64,000 nucleotides of DNA, from assembly GCF_949987515.2 (NCBI RefSeq), contig NC_082689.1, positions 64,293,746-64,357,745 of the forward strand, written 5' to 3'. Within the stretch, counting starts at the first letter, position 1. Each line of letters starts with the position of its first letter. The notes under the pieces are model-generated. The model was not told the DNA's origin and searched no databases. It saw only the letters and a program-made list of their open reading frames with translations. The position numbers and the translations under genes are program-made. Below, piece by piece: positions 45,970 through 58,251 of the stretch. This DNA comes from Delphinus delphis. Lineage: Eukaryota; Chordata; Mammalia; Artiodactyla; Delphinidae.

Positions 45970-46930
45970 TGATAATCAGGGAAAGAAGGTTTATCTTCTG
46001 ATGGGTTGTATTTACACAACACTAATCCAACAACAAGGCGATCAGAAAATACGATTAAATCAACTGTTTGGTCTAATAAACATGGACAAAACAAGTGGTT
46101 TGTGGTCTGAATTTTTCACTCTTTGCACCAGCTATTTTTGTGGTACATGAATACAAAGTACGATATAGCTTTAGATTCACTGGCTCTCAGGGAAAAATAA
46201 AATTCCTGGCTGGAACCACGAACGGTAAATCATCTTTAGTGATTATCACCCTTTTTTATTCTAGAATTCTGGCAGCAAGTGATAAGCGCAGGGTGTAGTT
46301 GGAAACAGTGACTGCTGTTGAATTCTATCTCCCCAAGTCTGCAGTGAGAAGAAGTAGCTGTCACACACCAGCAGGGATGTCAGCAAACCAGATATTGCTC
46401 ACAGCACTCATCAATCCACAGAGATGCACTGAGTGATTCAAAACTTAAAAATAAATCATTCTGCTGCTTTATGCAGAATGGAACCTCTGGAGAAAGAGTA
46501 AAAACAGGATGACCAGATGTATGAAGGGAGTCAGGAGTTCAAGCTGCAGATGCCTGAAAAATATGTTGAGAAGGCACTTGGATATGCAAGACTAAAGTTT
46601 ATGGAAAATGTCAGATCGGAAATAAAAATATTATAGTCATGAGAGCATAAATGGCCCAGCTTAGATATGATTACTATGGGTAGAGAGTAGATAGAAAAGG
46701 GAGGCCCACTGCCATGCTCTGGAGTACTCCAATATTTGCAGGTTTGACAAGGAGAGGGAGGTGGCAAAGAAAACCAAGGCCAGTCACATTACAGGGAAAC
46801 CAGGAGAGTGTGACGCCAGGAAAGGCAAACCGAGGGAAGAAAATGTTACAAGAAGAGAATGCCCATTTGTGGCAAAGTACTGCTGCCAAAATCAGTAGTC
46901 ATCATAGTAGTGTACTAACGATGATAACAT
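45970..46930. other. Unassigned sequence
   Basis: No gene or named repeat was recognised. Short frames on both strands around 46531-46932 lack motifs. Confidence 0.45.
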
Positions 46931-46934
46931 AATA

Positions 46935-47085
46935 ATAGTTAACATGCAGTACACGCTTATTATCTGCCAAACATTGTTTTGAAGGTTTACGTGGATTATC
47001 CCATATAATCCTCACGATAGTCGTGTGTAGTAGGTACTGTTATTGTCATAATTTTACAGATGAGGAGACTATGGAATAGATTATT
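46935..47085 (+). repeat. MIR SINE
   Basis: TAACATGCAGTACACGCTTA, ATCCCATATAATCCTCACGA, GTAGTAGGTACTGTTATTGT and TTTTACAGATGAGGAGACTA match MIR. Confidence 0.85.
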
Positions 47086-47089
47086 AATA

Positions 47090-50000
47090 ACTTGGTCATG
47101 CAGTCTCAGTAATGGATTTAGGAAGATGGAGACAGTTGATGACCTTAAACAGAGCTGTTCCGTAAAGCAGTACAGAACCTGGAGTGGTTTGCAGAATAAA
47201 CGGGAAATGAGACAGTAAAGATCGTGGGTATAGACATGCACACAGTTATTAGGCCCGGCACCTAGAATATTCAATAATTGATGGCTATTATTAAAACAGC
47301 CCTGATAATATTTTATTGCAATTATTCTTTCAGATAACTGTCTTTGCTGCTGAACTAAGCACTCTTTATATTTTTTATCTCTGTTATTTCAGCTTTTACC
47401 GCGATTTCTCTCATCTGTTCAGTGTTCAATTAGTGTTGATCAGGGTGAGGATAAGGAAGAGGTTAATGGAAGAAATTCATTTTGTGATGGACTTACAGAT
47501 ACGCAAAGTTTGAAAAGGTCACGTATAATATCATCAAAGAAGCTCAGACCACTGCGGAGCTCAATATGTAAAATTTTATGAAATGTTAAGTCAATAAGTT
47601 GCCCAAAATGTTCACTTATGGGATGATAGATCTGTCTGTCTAGATCAGAGTTCCAAAGCTAAAAGGCCTACATAGACCAGGCTGCAATGGAAATGAGCCA
47701 GTTGTAAGTTTTGGAATAAGACAATGGGGGCATACTGGAGAGAAGCCAGAAATCAGGAATTTTTAAATGAAATATCCCCTAGTTTTAAAAGCTAGCATTT
47801 AATTCAATTTTTTGATAATACTGTTCAGTGTAAATAGAACACACTTGTGGAATATACTGGCCCAAGGGGCACTAATTTATGGCTTCTGGTCTGTCAACCC
47901 TGCTAATGAAGACAGTTCATTCTAGGGGAAAATCAGTCAAACTTACAGTAAAACAAGTAAATTGAACTTTTTGACATTTACCATAATTTTAGATAGCGGG
48001 ACGGCTGAATGTTTAAAAGTAAAAGCCATAGGGGAGAATATATATTTCAAGGCCTTTAATGAGAATAAAAAAGAAAAGCATAGGTCATAATTACTATCTA
48101 AAACAGATCTGTCTGAAAAGCCAAGTAACCCAAGGAAAACCCAATGCATGGGCATGGCTCTGAGGATCAGTGTGTGGTGTACAATGTATTATACCTCTCT
48201 CCAGTTGAGGTGACAGCCTTAGGCAGCATTGACAGAAGTGGAGGGTGTGAGGTCAACTTTTTGTAAGGGCAAAATATCTTCTACAGTCAGGTAAATATTT
48301 TTTAACTGCTTGGCACCTCTCACAGCATAATGAATGCCTAGATCAAAAGAATATATCTTCAGAGATTCATTTGGGACATCATATTACACAAAACTATTGT
48401 CTGTTGCAACGCTGACAAATAATATTCTAATCTATCATTTAGTCTTAAATGAATTATTTTAGCATCTTATTATAAATTACAATGTCTCCCAGGTAGCCTC
48501 AAAAAAAAGTTTTCTTTCATCCACTTTCACGTGTCACTCCATTTTTCCCATGGGGTCTTTGGCGTTTGACATCAAGGAAGTATGGAACTGAAGTGTTATA
48601 CGCAGGGACCAGCTAATTCTTCAATGATTTGGATGTCAGCTAAATTATTTCTTTTGATCGATAAGGTAGTAGAGTGCTTTGTTACCTGGATCCATAGAAT
48701 TATATGTCATTTATACACAGACCAAAGAAAGATTATATATCCTTAAAATAAAATAGCAGTATTGAATTTTTAAAGTGTATTGGTGCTACAAGGTTACTTC
48801 ATTAGCATGAGAGTAAGCTTGTAAGAAGCTGATTAACCATACTATTATCTATTTATCCCTCTGTCTGTCTATCTACGTCTACAGTAACTGCTTAATATAC
48901 TGTTCTTGGATTAAATTGAGCCAATAACAGTACATGAACAAATAAACACAGAATCTCACCTTGCTTACAACTTTATTATGAACAAGCAATGTGAAGAAGA
49001 TCCCAAAAGAACAGGCTTTCTTTCTTTAATGTGTTTCTGTTTTGACTGAGTAATGTTTATAGGTTTGTTACTTGATATTTAAAAGTAATTTCAATAAGCC
49101 TCAAAATTCAAAGTAAGAATGCAAACTGATTGCTAAAATGCAGATTAATTCTCAAATCATAGATAAACCAAGTATTAGACATCTAGTACAGCACTGTGAA
49201 AACAAATTTGCAACATGACATTTCTTGGGCCTAATATTATATACAATGACCCATCAAGGTTTACAATGTGTAACTTTCTATCTTTATCTCTCCCATAGAC
49301 AATATATGTCCTGGAAGGAGATAATACATGCAGACTTCTTATTTGGGTTCCTGTGGATACTTCTTACCTGAAATCATTTTTAAGCATGTGTAGAACTTAT
49401 GTCTTATTAAGAAGTTTAGACTTGTGAGAATATTAACTAAGCATAGCTTCTTGCTCTCACTACAGGCAGGTGGATGGAATTAAAAAATATTACCACAGAA
49501 TGTTAGAACAGAATTATTAGATCAGGAAATCAAGAAACTACATACCAAGGGAAATTTCAAAAATTACATTTTAACAGTGAAAATAATCATTCAAAACAAT
49601 CTGTATTTTTAAAAGGCAAATTGTAGAAAATAAAGAGCAAGTATCTGGATATTTCTTCTATCCACATAAATGACAAGTGTTGCGGTACCAACAACTCCTC
49701 TTCTTTGGGTATTTGTGTCCTGAATAAACCTCTTTTTTTTTTTATAGTCAAATCAGTACCTCAGATGATACTTTGCATAAAAGTGCTGGTTTCAGAATAT
49801 GGTGCCCTGATATACTCTAGAGAAGATTCAAGTTCAGAGAAACACTAATAATTTTGGTTAAATAGTGAATGATAATTAACATAAACTTTTGGCTATGACT
49901 TTATTTTATTTAAATATTTTAAATACTCACTATAAGAATATACTAAAAATTCAAATAATACTGAAAGAAATAAAATAAAAAGTAAAATCTCCTTTCCCCA

Positions 50001-50260
50001 ATTCCAGTTCTCTTCTGAAAAAATATATCATGATTTAAAGTTTCTTGTTTATTCTTCCAGCATAAGGAATTAAAAATGGAAAGAAGGAAGGAAGGAAAGA
50101 AAAAAGATTGTATAAAATCGAATTATTCTGTACAATCCTTAGCTTTTGGCTTTATCTGCTCTATAGTATATCTTGGCACCCTTACTCTATTTAGATAATT
50201 TTTTCAAAGTTTTTATTACGAGAATTCTCAAATATGCAGTAAGATTGGTACAATAAGCAC
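47090..50260. other. Unique AT-rich sequence, no feature recognised
   Basis: The longest unannotated block, 3.2 kb. A short TCTATCTGTCTGTCT-like run sits near 48860-48890 and a GGAA-rich stretch near 50085-50105. No gene was recognised. Confidence 0.5.
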
Positions 50261-50263
50261 CCA

Positions 50264-51549
50264 TACATGGTGTTGGCCAAAACGTTCGTTCGTTTTTTCT
50301 GTAAGGTGGCTCTAGTAGCACTTGTGTTTAACTTCATTCAAAACAATTTTGTTAGAATCTTTGTGACAGCTGTCATGTCAGTGTGCATTTAAAAAAAAAC
50401 TTATCAAAATTGGTGAATTTTTGTGTAGCCATTTTAATACTGAAGATAGAAGAAAAAAGCAACATTTTCAGCATATTATGCTTTATTATTCCAAGAGAGG
50501 TAAAAACGCAACTGAAACGCAAAAAAAGATTTGTGCAGTGTATGGAGAAGGTGCTGTGACTGTTTGAACGTGTCAAAAGTGGTTTGCGAAGTTTTATGCT
50601 GGAGATTTCTCACTGGACAATGCTCCACGGTCGGGTAGACCAGTTGAAGTTGATAGCGATCAAATCGAAACAATAATTGAGAACAACCAGTGTTATACCA
50701 CACAGGAGATAACTGACATACTCAAAATATCCAAATCAAGCAAGGAAAATCATTTGCACCAGCTTGGTTATGTGAATCGCTTTGACGTTTGGGTTCCACA
50801 TAAGTTAGGTGAAAAAAACCTTCTTGACCATATTTCTGCATGCAATTCTCTATTTGGACGTAACGAAAATGTTCCATTTTTTAAAACAAAATTGTGACGG
50901 GCAATGAAAAGTACTGAACAATAATGTGGAATGGAAGAGATCGTGGGGCAAGCGAAATGAATCTCCACCCACCACACCAAAGGCTGGTCTTCATCCAAAG
51001 AAGGTGATGTTGTGTATATGGTGGGATTGGAAGGGAGTCCTCTATTATGAGCTCCTCTGGAAAACCAAACAATTAATTCCAACAAGTACTGCTCCCAATT
51101 AGACCAACTGAAAGCAGCACTTGACGAAAAGCATCCAAAATGAGTCAACAGAAAACACATAATCTTTCATCAGGGTAACGCAAGACTGCATGTTTCTTTG
51201 ATGACCAGGAAAAAACTGTTATAGCTTGGCTGGGAAGTTCTGATTCATCTGCCGTATTCACCAGACATTGCACCTTTGGATCTCCACTTATATAGGTCTT
51301 TACAAATTCTCTTAATGGAAAAAATTTCAATTCCCTGGAAGACTGTAAAAGGCACCTGGAACGGTTCTTAGCTCAAAAAGATAAAAAGTTTTGGGAAGAT
51401 GGAATTATGAAGTTGCCTGAAAAATGGCAGAAGGTAGTGGAACAAAAGGGTGAATAAGTCGTTCAATAAAGTTCTTGGTGAAAATGAAAAATGTGTCTTT
51501 TATTGATATTTTTACTTAAAACCGAAGGAACTTTTTGGCCAACCCAATA
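50264..51549 (+). mobile_element. Mariner DNA transposon (cetartiodactyl type), inactive
   Basis: About 1.28 kb with terminal inverted repeats: the left end contains GTTGGCCAAAACGTTCGTTC, and the right end, read in reverse, contains GGTTGGCCAAAAAGTTCCTT. TA dinucleotides at 50264-50265 and 51548-51549 are the likely target duplication. A transposase relic fills the interior. The element resembles the mariner known from cow and its relatives. Confidence 0.95.
50446..51469 (+). pseudogene. Mariner transposase relic
   Basis: Transposase of the DD34D mariner family, which in life cuts and rejoins DNA at the inverted repeats. Homology runs from 50446 to a stop at 51467-51469, close to family length, but the gene is dead. 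The start codon is ATA instead of ATG, the A run after it has lost a base, and a TGA lies at 50565-50567. The first catalytic Asp of the VTGDEK box is AAT (Asn, 50903-50905) and the second, in HQDNAR, is GGT (Gly, 51174-51176). The third Asp, in the APxD box, survives at 51279-51281. The HTH part (CQKWF, SKSS) is recognisable. Open frames on the minus strand at 50768-51330 are shadows. Confidence 0.93.
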
Positions 51550-51554
51550 TCTCC

Positions 51555-51845
51555 ATCTTGATTAAGATTGCTAATTCTTTGCCTAATTCACTTACTGTAC
51601 CTTTCAATTATCTATCTCGTATTTTTTTTTTTTTACTGAATCATTTCAAAGTAAACTCCAGGTATCACGACACTTCATTCCTGAATGCTTACAGGCTAAG
51701 AACGTTATCCGGGATAGCCATTTTTGTATTTAACAAATTCAATAATAATTCTTAAATATATTCTAATATCCACAACTATTAAATGCCTCCAATTATTTTC
51801 TAAATAGCATTAATAGATTTTTTGGTGAGGGGACTTGTATTCAAT
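51555..51845. other. Unassigned sequence
   Basis: A T-rich run near 51621-51634; no gene or repeat. Confidence 0.45.
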
Positions 51846-51867
51846 AAAGAATCACACCTTGAATTTG

Positions 51868-51910
51868 TTAATCAACTGGACTCCAATATAAAATAAAAAA
51901 TAAAGAAAAA
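51868..51910 (+). mobile_element. Very short L1 insertion (43 bp)
   Basis: TTAATCAACTGGACTCCAAT plus an A-rich tail equals the extreme L1 3' tip. It is flanked by a perfect 22-bp duplication starting AAAGAATCACACC at 51846-51867 and 51911-51932. This is an extremely 5'-truncated L1 event. Confidence 0.93.
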
Positions 51911-51934
51911 AAAGAATCACACCTTGAATTTGGA

Positions 51935-54135
51935 TGTAAACTCTTTAAAATTGCTTATAATCTAGAACAGTGCTCCCTTCTACCCTTTTAAAAAAAAAAT
52001 TACACTGACTTCATGAAGAGATCAAATTGGTTGTTTCCTCAGGCTGATATTTAGCTTGTTTCTCTATTCACTCATTTCCTTCATGACCAAGGTGCCTGCA
52101 TTACAAGAAATGCTGCAAGTGCATTTCAGGCTTTTAATCTTATGTGATTCTTACAACAACCCTAAGACATTAATAATACTAATGTATCTATTTGACCGAT
52201 AAGAAAATGGAAGGGAGAGAGGTAAACTCAATTCTCTATGGTCACAAGTCTGTGTTTTCTTCCCTGTTCTGCATAGGTGTCTCCTGTATGTCTCACATAA
52301 TTTCGTCGAATACTGTAACATTAAGGGTTGGAAAAGTATTATTTTTACATAGAAGAAAAAGAGGCCCGGATATACCAGTTGCGTGATATGCCTAGTCGCG
52401 TAATTATTAAGTACATCATTTTCAAGTGTAAAAAGCACTTAATGAGCTGGTGTCACTGGGGAAGGTCAGCTGGCTTCTCACAGGGTGGCATTCACATTTG
52501 TAAATCTGCCAAGGTTTACTTACTGCCAAGATCAGTGTGATGTGCAAGGTAATTTTAGGTTCATGTACAAACAATTTTTATTTTTTGTAGTTACTTATTT
52601 TAATTTGTCTTAGAGAAATAATATAGCTAACCCCAGATAGTCTTCTTTAGCCTGAGGCTCAGTTAAAAACAAAGATGAGTTACTTGAAAGTTAAAGAGAA
52701 ATGTTAAGAAAATAATGGGCTAGAGGGCATATAGTTAGAGCAAAAAAAAATCATGATGATGGAAGGAAATGCCTCCATAGAGGAGCTCTGTCTTCTAGGG
52801 TGAGCTCATATTAACCTAATTCATGTAAGAAACCAGAGTGTTTATTTATTAATTCATGATGAGACATAAAACTGTTGTGCGCACTGTAACTCTCATCTAT
52901 GCGACGTGCAATTATCTGCCTGTAGGCAGACCTCAAAATAAAAACAAGAAAAGCTATTTAAATGATCCTTAGGTTTAATAACTTCAGGTCAAGTATGCCC
53001 AGTTCACCCATCTTCAGAACACTGCTGGCCTTGCCAATGGTACCTTTACATCAAAGCCTCACTGTCCAAAATTTCCTATCACTTAGACATTATAAGATGA
53101 CCAAGTCTCTCTTCTGTGGATTAGATATGCTCACATCCAATATGGCTACTGGAAAGTAGTGCCTGGGAAGACAGTTTGCCTTTTTAAGGAATCATAACAT
53201 ATCTCTGCTCCAATGCACCATCTGTTGTATATGTGATATAACTCAGAGAGGTTGTTTTTACTTCTTTTATGTCAATTCATGGTAGTCTCCAAACACTAGC
53301 AATCGTTACTACTGATCTTGGCTTCGGTTGTTGGCTTCTTGTCTCCTTACCCTGTGCATTTTCTTCTATATCACTTAGCACCATCCAAGTAATTTTCTCA
53401 GAATAAATAAAATTTCCCACACTAAGGGATTTAAAACCTATAAAATCCCTGATATGATAGATTACACTTCATTCCTTTGAACACGTTTATAACAAAAAAA
53501 TATATAATAAATAAAATACAGGCCTTTACTACTTATAGTTAACACAATGAAATGAAAACGTGGTATCTTGCTACCGAAGTCCCACAAAGTTCAAATAACT
53601 TTTCCCCAGTACTCTTTTCTTCTTCCACTTTTTTTGTTGCATTTACCTGGTTCAGTGATATTAGAGATACAAGAGGATTTTGAGTGAATTCTTACAACTA
53701 TTTATACTCATTCAATGGATCTAAAAGTGAGGATTGTTAAATCCACTAGCTACCTTGTCTTTTATTTGTACCATTCTGGATATATCCTGCTGGTAGCTGT
53801 GGCTCCAGAGGAAACCTGGAGGCCAGGTGTGTCCATCTTCAAAGTTTGCATCTTCAAATTTGGCCACACAACCACCTATGTTTAGGGTAGGGCTTAAAGA
53901 TACAATCTGAGATTTGACTGAATGGTATAGCAAGCCAAATTTCCAAATAAGGGGAATGACTGTAAAAGCAACTGTCTCAACTCTGTCCCCCAAAAGTTTG
54001 CTCTCACAGACTTAAATGGAGTTAAAGTGGAATCAATATGAGTACTGATGTACAAAGGGCCACCTCCACTAAAAGAGTTTTTGTTTATCATCTCCAATTC
54101 ACAACAGAATAGCAAGTCAGAAGAATCATTTGAGG
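51935..54135. other. Unique sequence, no gene recognised
   Basis: A possible MIR trace lies at 52110-52230 (TTACAACAACCCTAAGACAT). Otherwise nothing was recognised. Short frames at 52151-52540 and 53721-54145 have no motif. Confidence 0.45.
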
Positions 54136-54347
54136 TCAAACACAATGTATACTGTTAAAAGAACGAAAAGACAACCCACAGACTGGGAGAAAATATTTGG
54201 AAATTGCATATATGATAAAGGACTGCTCACCAGAATATGTAAAGGACTCTCAAATCTCAATAATAAGAAAACAACCATCCCAATTTTTAGAAAATGGGAA
54301 AAACAGTTAAAAAGAAACTTCACTAAAGAGAAGATGCAGGTGGGACT

Positions 54348-55185
54348 TCCCTGGTGGTGCAGTGGTTAGGAATCTGCCTGCCAACACAGGGGACACGGGT
54401 TCGATCCCTGGTCTGGGAAGATCCCACATGCTGCGGAGCAACTAAGCCCATGTGCCATAAATACTAAGCCTGCACTCTATAGCCGGTGAGCCACAACTAC
54501 TGAAGCCCACGCACCCTAGAGCCCGTGCTCTGCAACAAGAGAAGCCACCACAATGAGAAGCCTGCGCACTGCAACGAAGAGTAGGCCCTGCTGGCCACAG
54601 CTAGAGAAAACCTGTGCGCAGCAACGAAGATCCAGCGTGATGGATGAATGGATAAAGAAGATGTGGTACGTATATACAATGGAATACTACTCAGCCATAA
54701 AAAGGAACAAAACTGGGTCATTTGTAGAGACGTGTATGGACCTAGAGTCTGTCAAACAGAGTGAAGTAAGCCAGAAAGAGAAAAACAAACATCATATATT
54801 AATTCATATATGTGAAATCTAGAAAAATGGTACAGATGAACCTACTTGTAGAGCAGGAATAGAGACGTAGATGTAGAGAACGGACATGTGGATATGGGGG
54901 GGAAGGGGAGGGTGGGACGAATTGGGAGATTAGGTTTGATATAAATACACTACAATGTGTAAAATAGCTAGTAGGAAGCTGCTATATAGCACAGGGAGCT
55001 CAGCTTGGTGCTCTGTGATGACCTAGATGTGGGGGGGAAGGGGGGAGGGAGGTCCAAGAGGGAGGGGATATAAGTATGCATATAGCTGATGCACTTCATT
55101 GTATGGCAGAAACTAACACAACATCGTAAAGCAATTGTACTCCAAAAGAAAAAAAAAAAGACCCAATGCAGCCAGAAAAAAAGAA
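54348..55185 (+). mobile_element. Longer, older CHR-type SINE, split by an L1
   Basis: Left part 54348 to about 54635: GGACTTCCCTGGTGGTGCAG, GGTTCGATCCCTGGTCTGGG, AGAGAAGCCACCACAATGAG, GCGCAGCAACGAAG. Right part at about 55159-55185: GACCCAATGCAGCCAGAAAA plus A-tail. The two parts read as one SINE interrupted by an L1. The B box (GGTTCGATCCC) is intact, unlike the younger CHR copies. Confidence 0.85.
54640..55158 (+). mobile_element. 5'-truncated L1 inside the SINE
   Basis: Starts GATGAATGGATAAAGAAGAT at the end of ORF2 (frame 54553-54822 includes it) and ends GTACTCCAAAAGAAAAAAAA. Flanks AAGATCCAGCG and AAGACCCAATGCAG are a probable but diverged target duplication. Confidence 0.9.
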
Positions 55186-55706
55186 AAAAAGAAGAATAGA
55201 TGAAGATGGAAAATAAGCACATGAAAGGTTACTCAAAATTATCAGTCACTAGAGGAATGTAAATTCAAATCACAAAGTAATACCATACACCTATTAGAAA
55301 GTCTCAAGTTAAAAATTCTGACAATACGAAATGCTGACAAGGATGCAGAACAACTCGAACTTTGCATTTCTAGTGGTGGGAATACAAAGTGGTACAGTCA
55401 TACTGGAAAATGGCTTGGTAGTTTATTTTAAAAGCTAAGCACACACTTATCATAAGACCCAACCATTCCCTCCCAGGTTTTTATGAAAGAGAAACCAAGA
55501 TATACATCCTCAAAAACCTGTACAAAAATGTTTACAGTAGCTTTAATCATAATTGCCCCAAACTGGAAACAGTTCAAATGCCATCAGCTGGTGAAGGGAT
55601 AAACAACTTGTGGTATATTCATATGATGGTATACTGCTCAGTGACAAAAAGGATAAAATGCTGATACGCGCAGTCACATGAATCAATCTCAAGAGCATCA
55701 TGCTAG

Positions 55707-55969
55707 GGACTTCCCTGGTGGTCCAATGGGTAAGACTCTGTGCTCCCATTGCGGGGGGGGGGGGGGTGGGCGGGTTCAATCCCTGGCCAGGGAACTAGAT
55801 CCCGCATGCATGCCGCAACTAAAGAGTTCACGTGCTGCAACTAATGAACCTGCATGCCGCAACTAAAGATCCCACATGCTGCAACTAAGAGCTGGCACAG
55901 CCCAAATCAATAACTATTAAAAAAAAAAAAAAAGAACCTGAAAATGGTTTATAATTTTTATAAAGAAAA
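55707..55969 (+). mobile_element. CHR-related SINE with a 3' extension
   Basis: Starts GGACTTCCCTGGTGGTCCAA, has a G-run at 55752-55766, GGTTCAATCCCTGG as B box and several GCCGCAACTAAAG-type units. The A-tail at about 55919-55933 is followed by about 31 bp of other sequence and a second A run before the target duplication (16 bp, one mismatch; 55691-55706 and 55970-55985). Confidence 0.9.
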
Positions 55970-56064
55970 AAGAACATCATGCTAGAAGAAAGAAGCTAAA
56001 CTCAAAAGGCTACATACTGCATGACTCCATTTAGATGGTCATTTTGGAAAAGACAAAACATAGG

Positions 56065-56370
56065 GGCACCTCTCCTCACCCTCAGTATACAGGTGGTCAG
56101 TTTCAACTTTCAGCCAGAGGAACTCCTGAAGCTTCCAACCAACACCAGTGCATTCCACAGGCTTCTTCTATCAGGTGCATCATCAATAAGTATTTGTTAA
56201 ACGAATGAATAAATAATTAAATGGGGCAGAAAATAATTTGGGAATGCTTTGATCTTGCTGCCTGCTATGTATCCATACGTTCTAGCTCTTTTCCTCTCCT
56301 GGAACTAACCACACACAGACTTATTTTGAACACCCATGAAAAATGACCTTGCTTATTACCACTTAAAAAA
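56065..56370. other. Unassigned sequence with a possible antisense L2 tip
   Basis: AATAAGTATTTGTTAAACGA near 56187 resembles an L2 3' end. No gene. Confidence 0.4.
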
Positions 56371-56379
56371 TATCAGTCC

Positions 56380-56600
56380 GGGGGCTTCCCTGGTGGCGCA
56401 GTGGTTGAGAGCCCACCTGCCGATGCAGGGGACGTGGGTTTGTGCCCCGGTCCGGGAGGATCCCACATGCCGTGGAGTAGCTGGGCCCGTGAGCCATGGC
56501 CGCTGGGCCTGTGTGTCCGGAGCCTGTGCTCCGCAACGGGAGAGGCCACAGCGGTGAGAGGCCCGCATACCGCAAAAAAAAGAAAAAGAAAAAGAAAAAA
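56380..56600 (+). mobile_element. CHR SINE
   Basis: Full-length copy with a GAAAAA-rich tail. Flanking TATCAGTCC (56371) and CATCAGTCC (56601), preceded by A runs, form the TSD with one mismatch. Frames up to 126 codons over both strands are repeat artefacts. Confidence 0.95.
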
Positions 56601-57315
56601 CATCAGTCCAGACAGGGGAGGAAGTGCACCAGCCACGAGTGATAGGTGGAGCCCCAACGATGTTGGAACAGCCCTGGGGCTGAGTGGAGGTGAGAAACAG
56701 GCTCAGGGAGCTTTGGGCTGTGCCTAGGTTCCACAAACAGCAAGTGACTGAGGCATCACTTCATCCAGTTCTTCTGACTTTAAACCCTCTGCTCTCTCAA
56801 GTGTCAGATGCCTGACACAGCTGGGTGGCTGACACACTGTTGGTGCTCTGACTGGAGTCAGGCCTGAGCCTCTGAGGTGGGAGAGCTCAGCTGAGGACAC
56901 TGGTCCACCAGAGACCTCCTGGCTCCATGTAGTATCAAATGGCGAGAACTCTCTCAGAGATTTCCATCTCAACATTAAGACCCAGCTCCACTCAAGGACC
57001 AGAAAGCTACAGTGCTGGACACGCGATGCTAAACAACTAGCAAGACAGGAACACAACCCCACCCATTAGAAGAGAGGCTGCCTAAAATCATAAGTTCACA
57101 GACACCCCAAAACACAACACCGGACGTGGTCCTGCCCACCAGAAAGATAAGATCCAGCCTCATCCACCAGAACACAAGCACCAGTCCCCTCCACCAGGAA
57201 GCCTACACAAGCCACTAAACCAATGTTACCCACTGGGGGCAGACACCAAAAACAACAGGAACTACAAATATGCAGTCTGCAGAAAGGAGACCCCAAACAC
57301 AGCAAGGTAAGCAAA

Positions 57316-58193
57316 ATGAGAAGACAGAGAAATACACAGCAAATGAAGGAGCAAGGTAAAAACCCACCAGACGAAATAAATGAAGAGGAAATAGGCAGTC
57401 TACCTGAAAAAGAATTCAGCGTAATGATAGTAAAGATGATCCAAAATCTTGGAAATACAATGGAGAAAATACAAGAAACGTTTAACAAGGACCTAGAAGA
57501 ACTAAAGAGAAACAAACAATGATGAACAACACAATAAATGAAATTAAAAATTCTCTAGAAGGAATCAATAGCAGAATAACTGAGGCAGAAGAATGGATAA
57601 GTGACCTGGAAGATAAAATAGTGGAAATAACTACTGCAGAGCAGAATAAAGAAAAAGAATGAAAAGAATTGAGGACAGTCTCAGAGACCTCTGGGACAAC
57701 ATTAAATGTACCAACATTCGAATTATAGGGATCCCAGAAGAGAAAAAGAAAGAGACTGAGAAAATACTTGAAGAAATTATAGTTCAAAACTTCCCTAACA
57801 TGGGAAAGGAAATAATCAAGTCCAGGAAGCACAGAGGATCCCATACAGGATAAATCCAAGGAGAAACGCACCAAGACACATATTAATCAAACTATCAAAA
57901 ATTAAATGCAACGAAAAAATATTAAAAGCAGCAAGGGAAAAGAAACAAATAACATACAAGAGAATCCCCATTAAGATTAGCAGCTGATGTTTCAGCAGAA
58001 ACTCTGCAAGCCAGAAGGGACTGGCAGGACATATTTAAAGTGATGAAAGAGAACCTACAACCAAGATTACTCTACCCAGCAAGGATCTCATTCAGATTCG
58101 ATGGAGAAATTAAACCTTTACAGACAAGCAAAGGTAAGAGAATTCAGGACCACCAAACCAGCTATACAACAAATGCTAAAGGAACTTCTCTAG
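57316..58193 (+). pseudogene. L1 ORF1 relic
   Basis: ORF1 encodes the RNA-binding chaperone that coats L1 RNA. The start at 57316 gives MRRQRNTQQMKEQGKNPPDE and then a coiled-coil-like stretch to 57522, where a lost base after CTAAAGA shifts the frame into TGA. The next pieces follow in other frames: 57659-57853 (LRDLWDNIKCTNIRIIGIPE, the RRM-like part) and a C-terminal part with DGEIKPLQTSKGKR up to a TAG at 58191. Disrupted by at least two frameshifts. Confidence 0.9.
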
Positions 58194-58251
58194 GCAGGAA
58201 ACACAAGAGAAGGAAAAGACCTACAATAACAAACCCAAAACAATTAAGAAA

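Larger units (their letters stand above)
54140..56060 (+). mobile_element. Old L1 ORF2 relic interrupted by three insertions
   Basis: Begins ACGAAAAGACAACCCACAGA, an L1 ORF2 C-terminal region. It resumes after the first interruption at about 55186 (AAAATAAGCACATGAAAGG) through TAATTGCCCCAAACTGGAAA, and after the second at about 55986 with CTCAAAAGGCTACATACTGC. Insertions: a CHR SINE (54348-55185, itself split by an L1) and a second SINE (55707-55969). Confidence 0.85.

Noticed and set aside
50768..51160. 130-codon minus-strand frame
   Set aside because: Antisense shadow of the mariner transposase relic.
57096..57874. Minus-strand frames of 139 and 130 codons
   Set aside because: Antisense of L1 5' UTR and ORF1; the sense strand explains the sequence.
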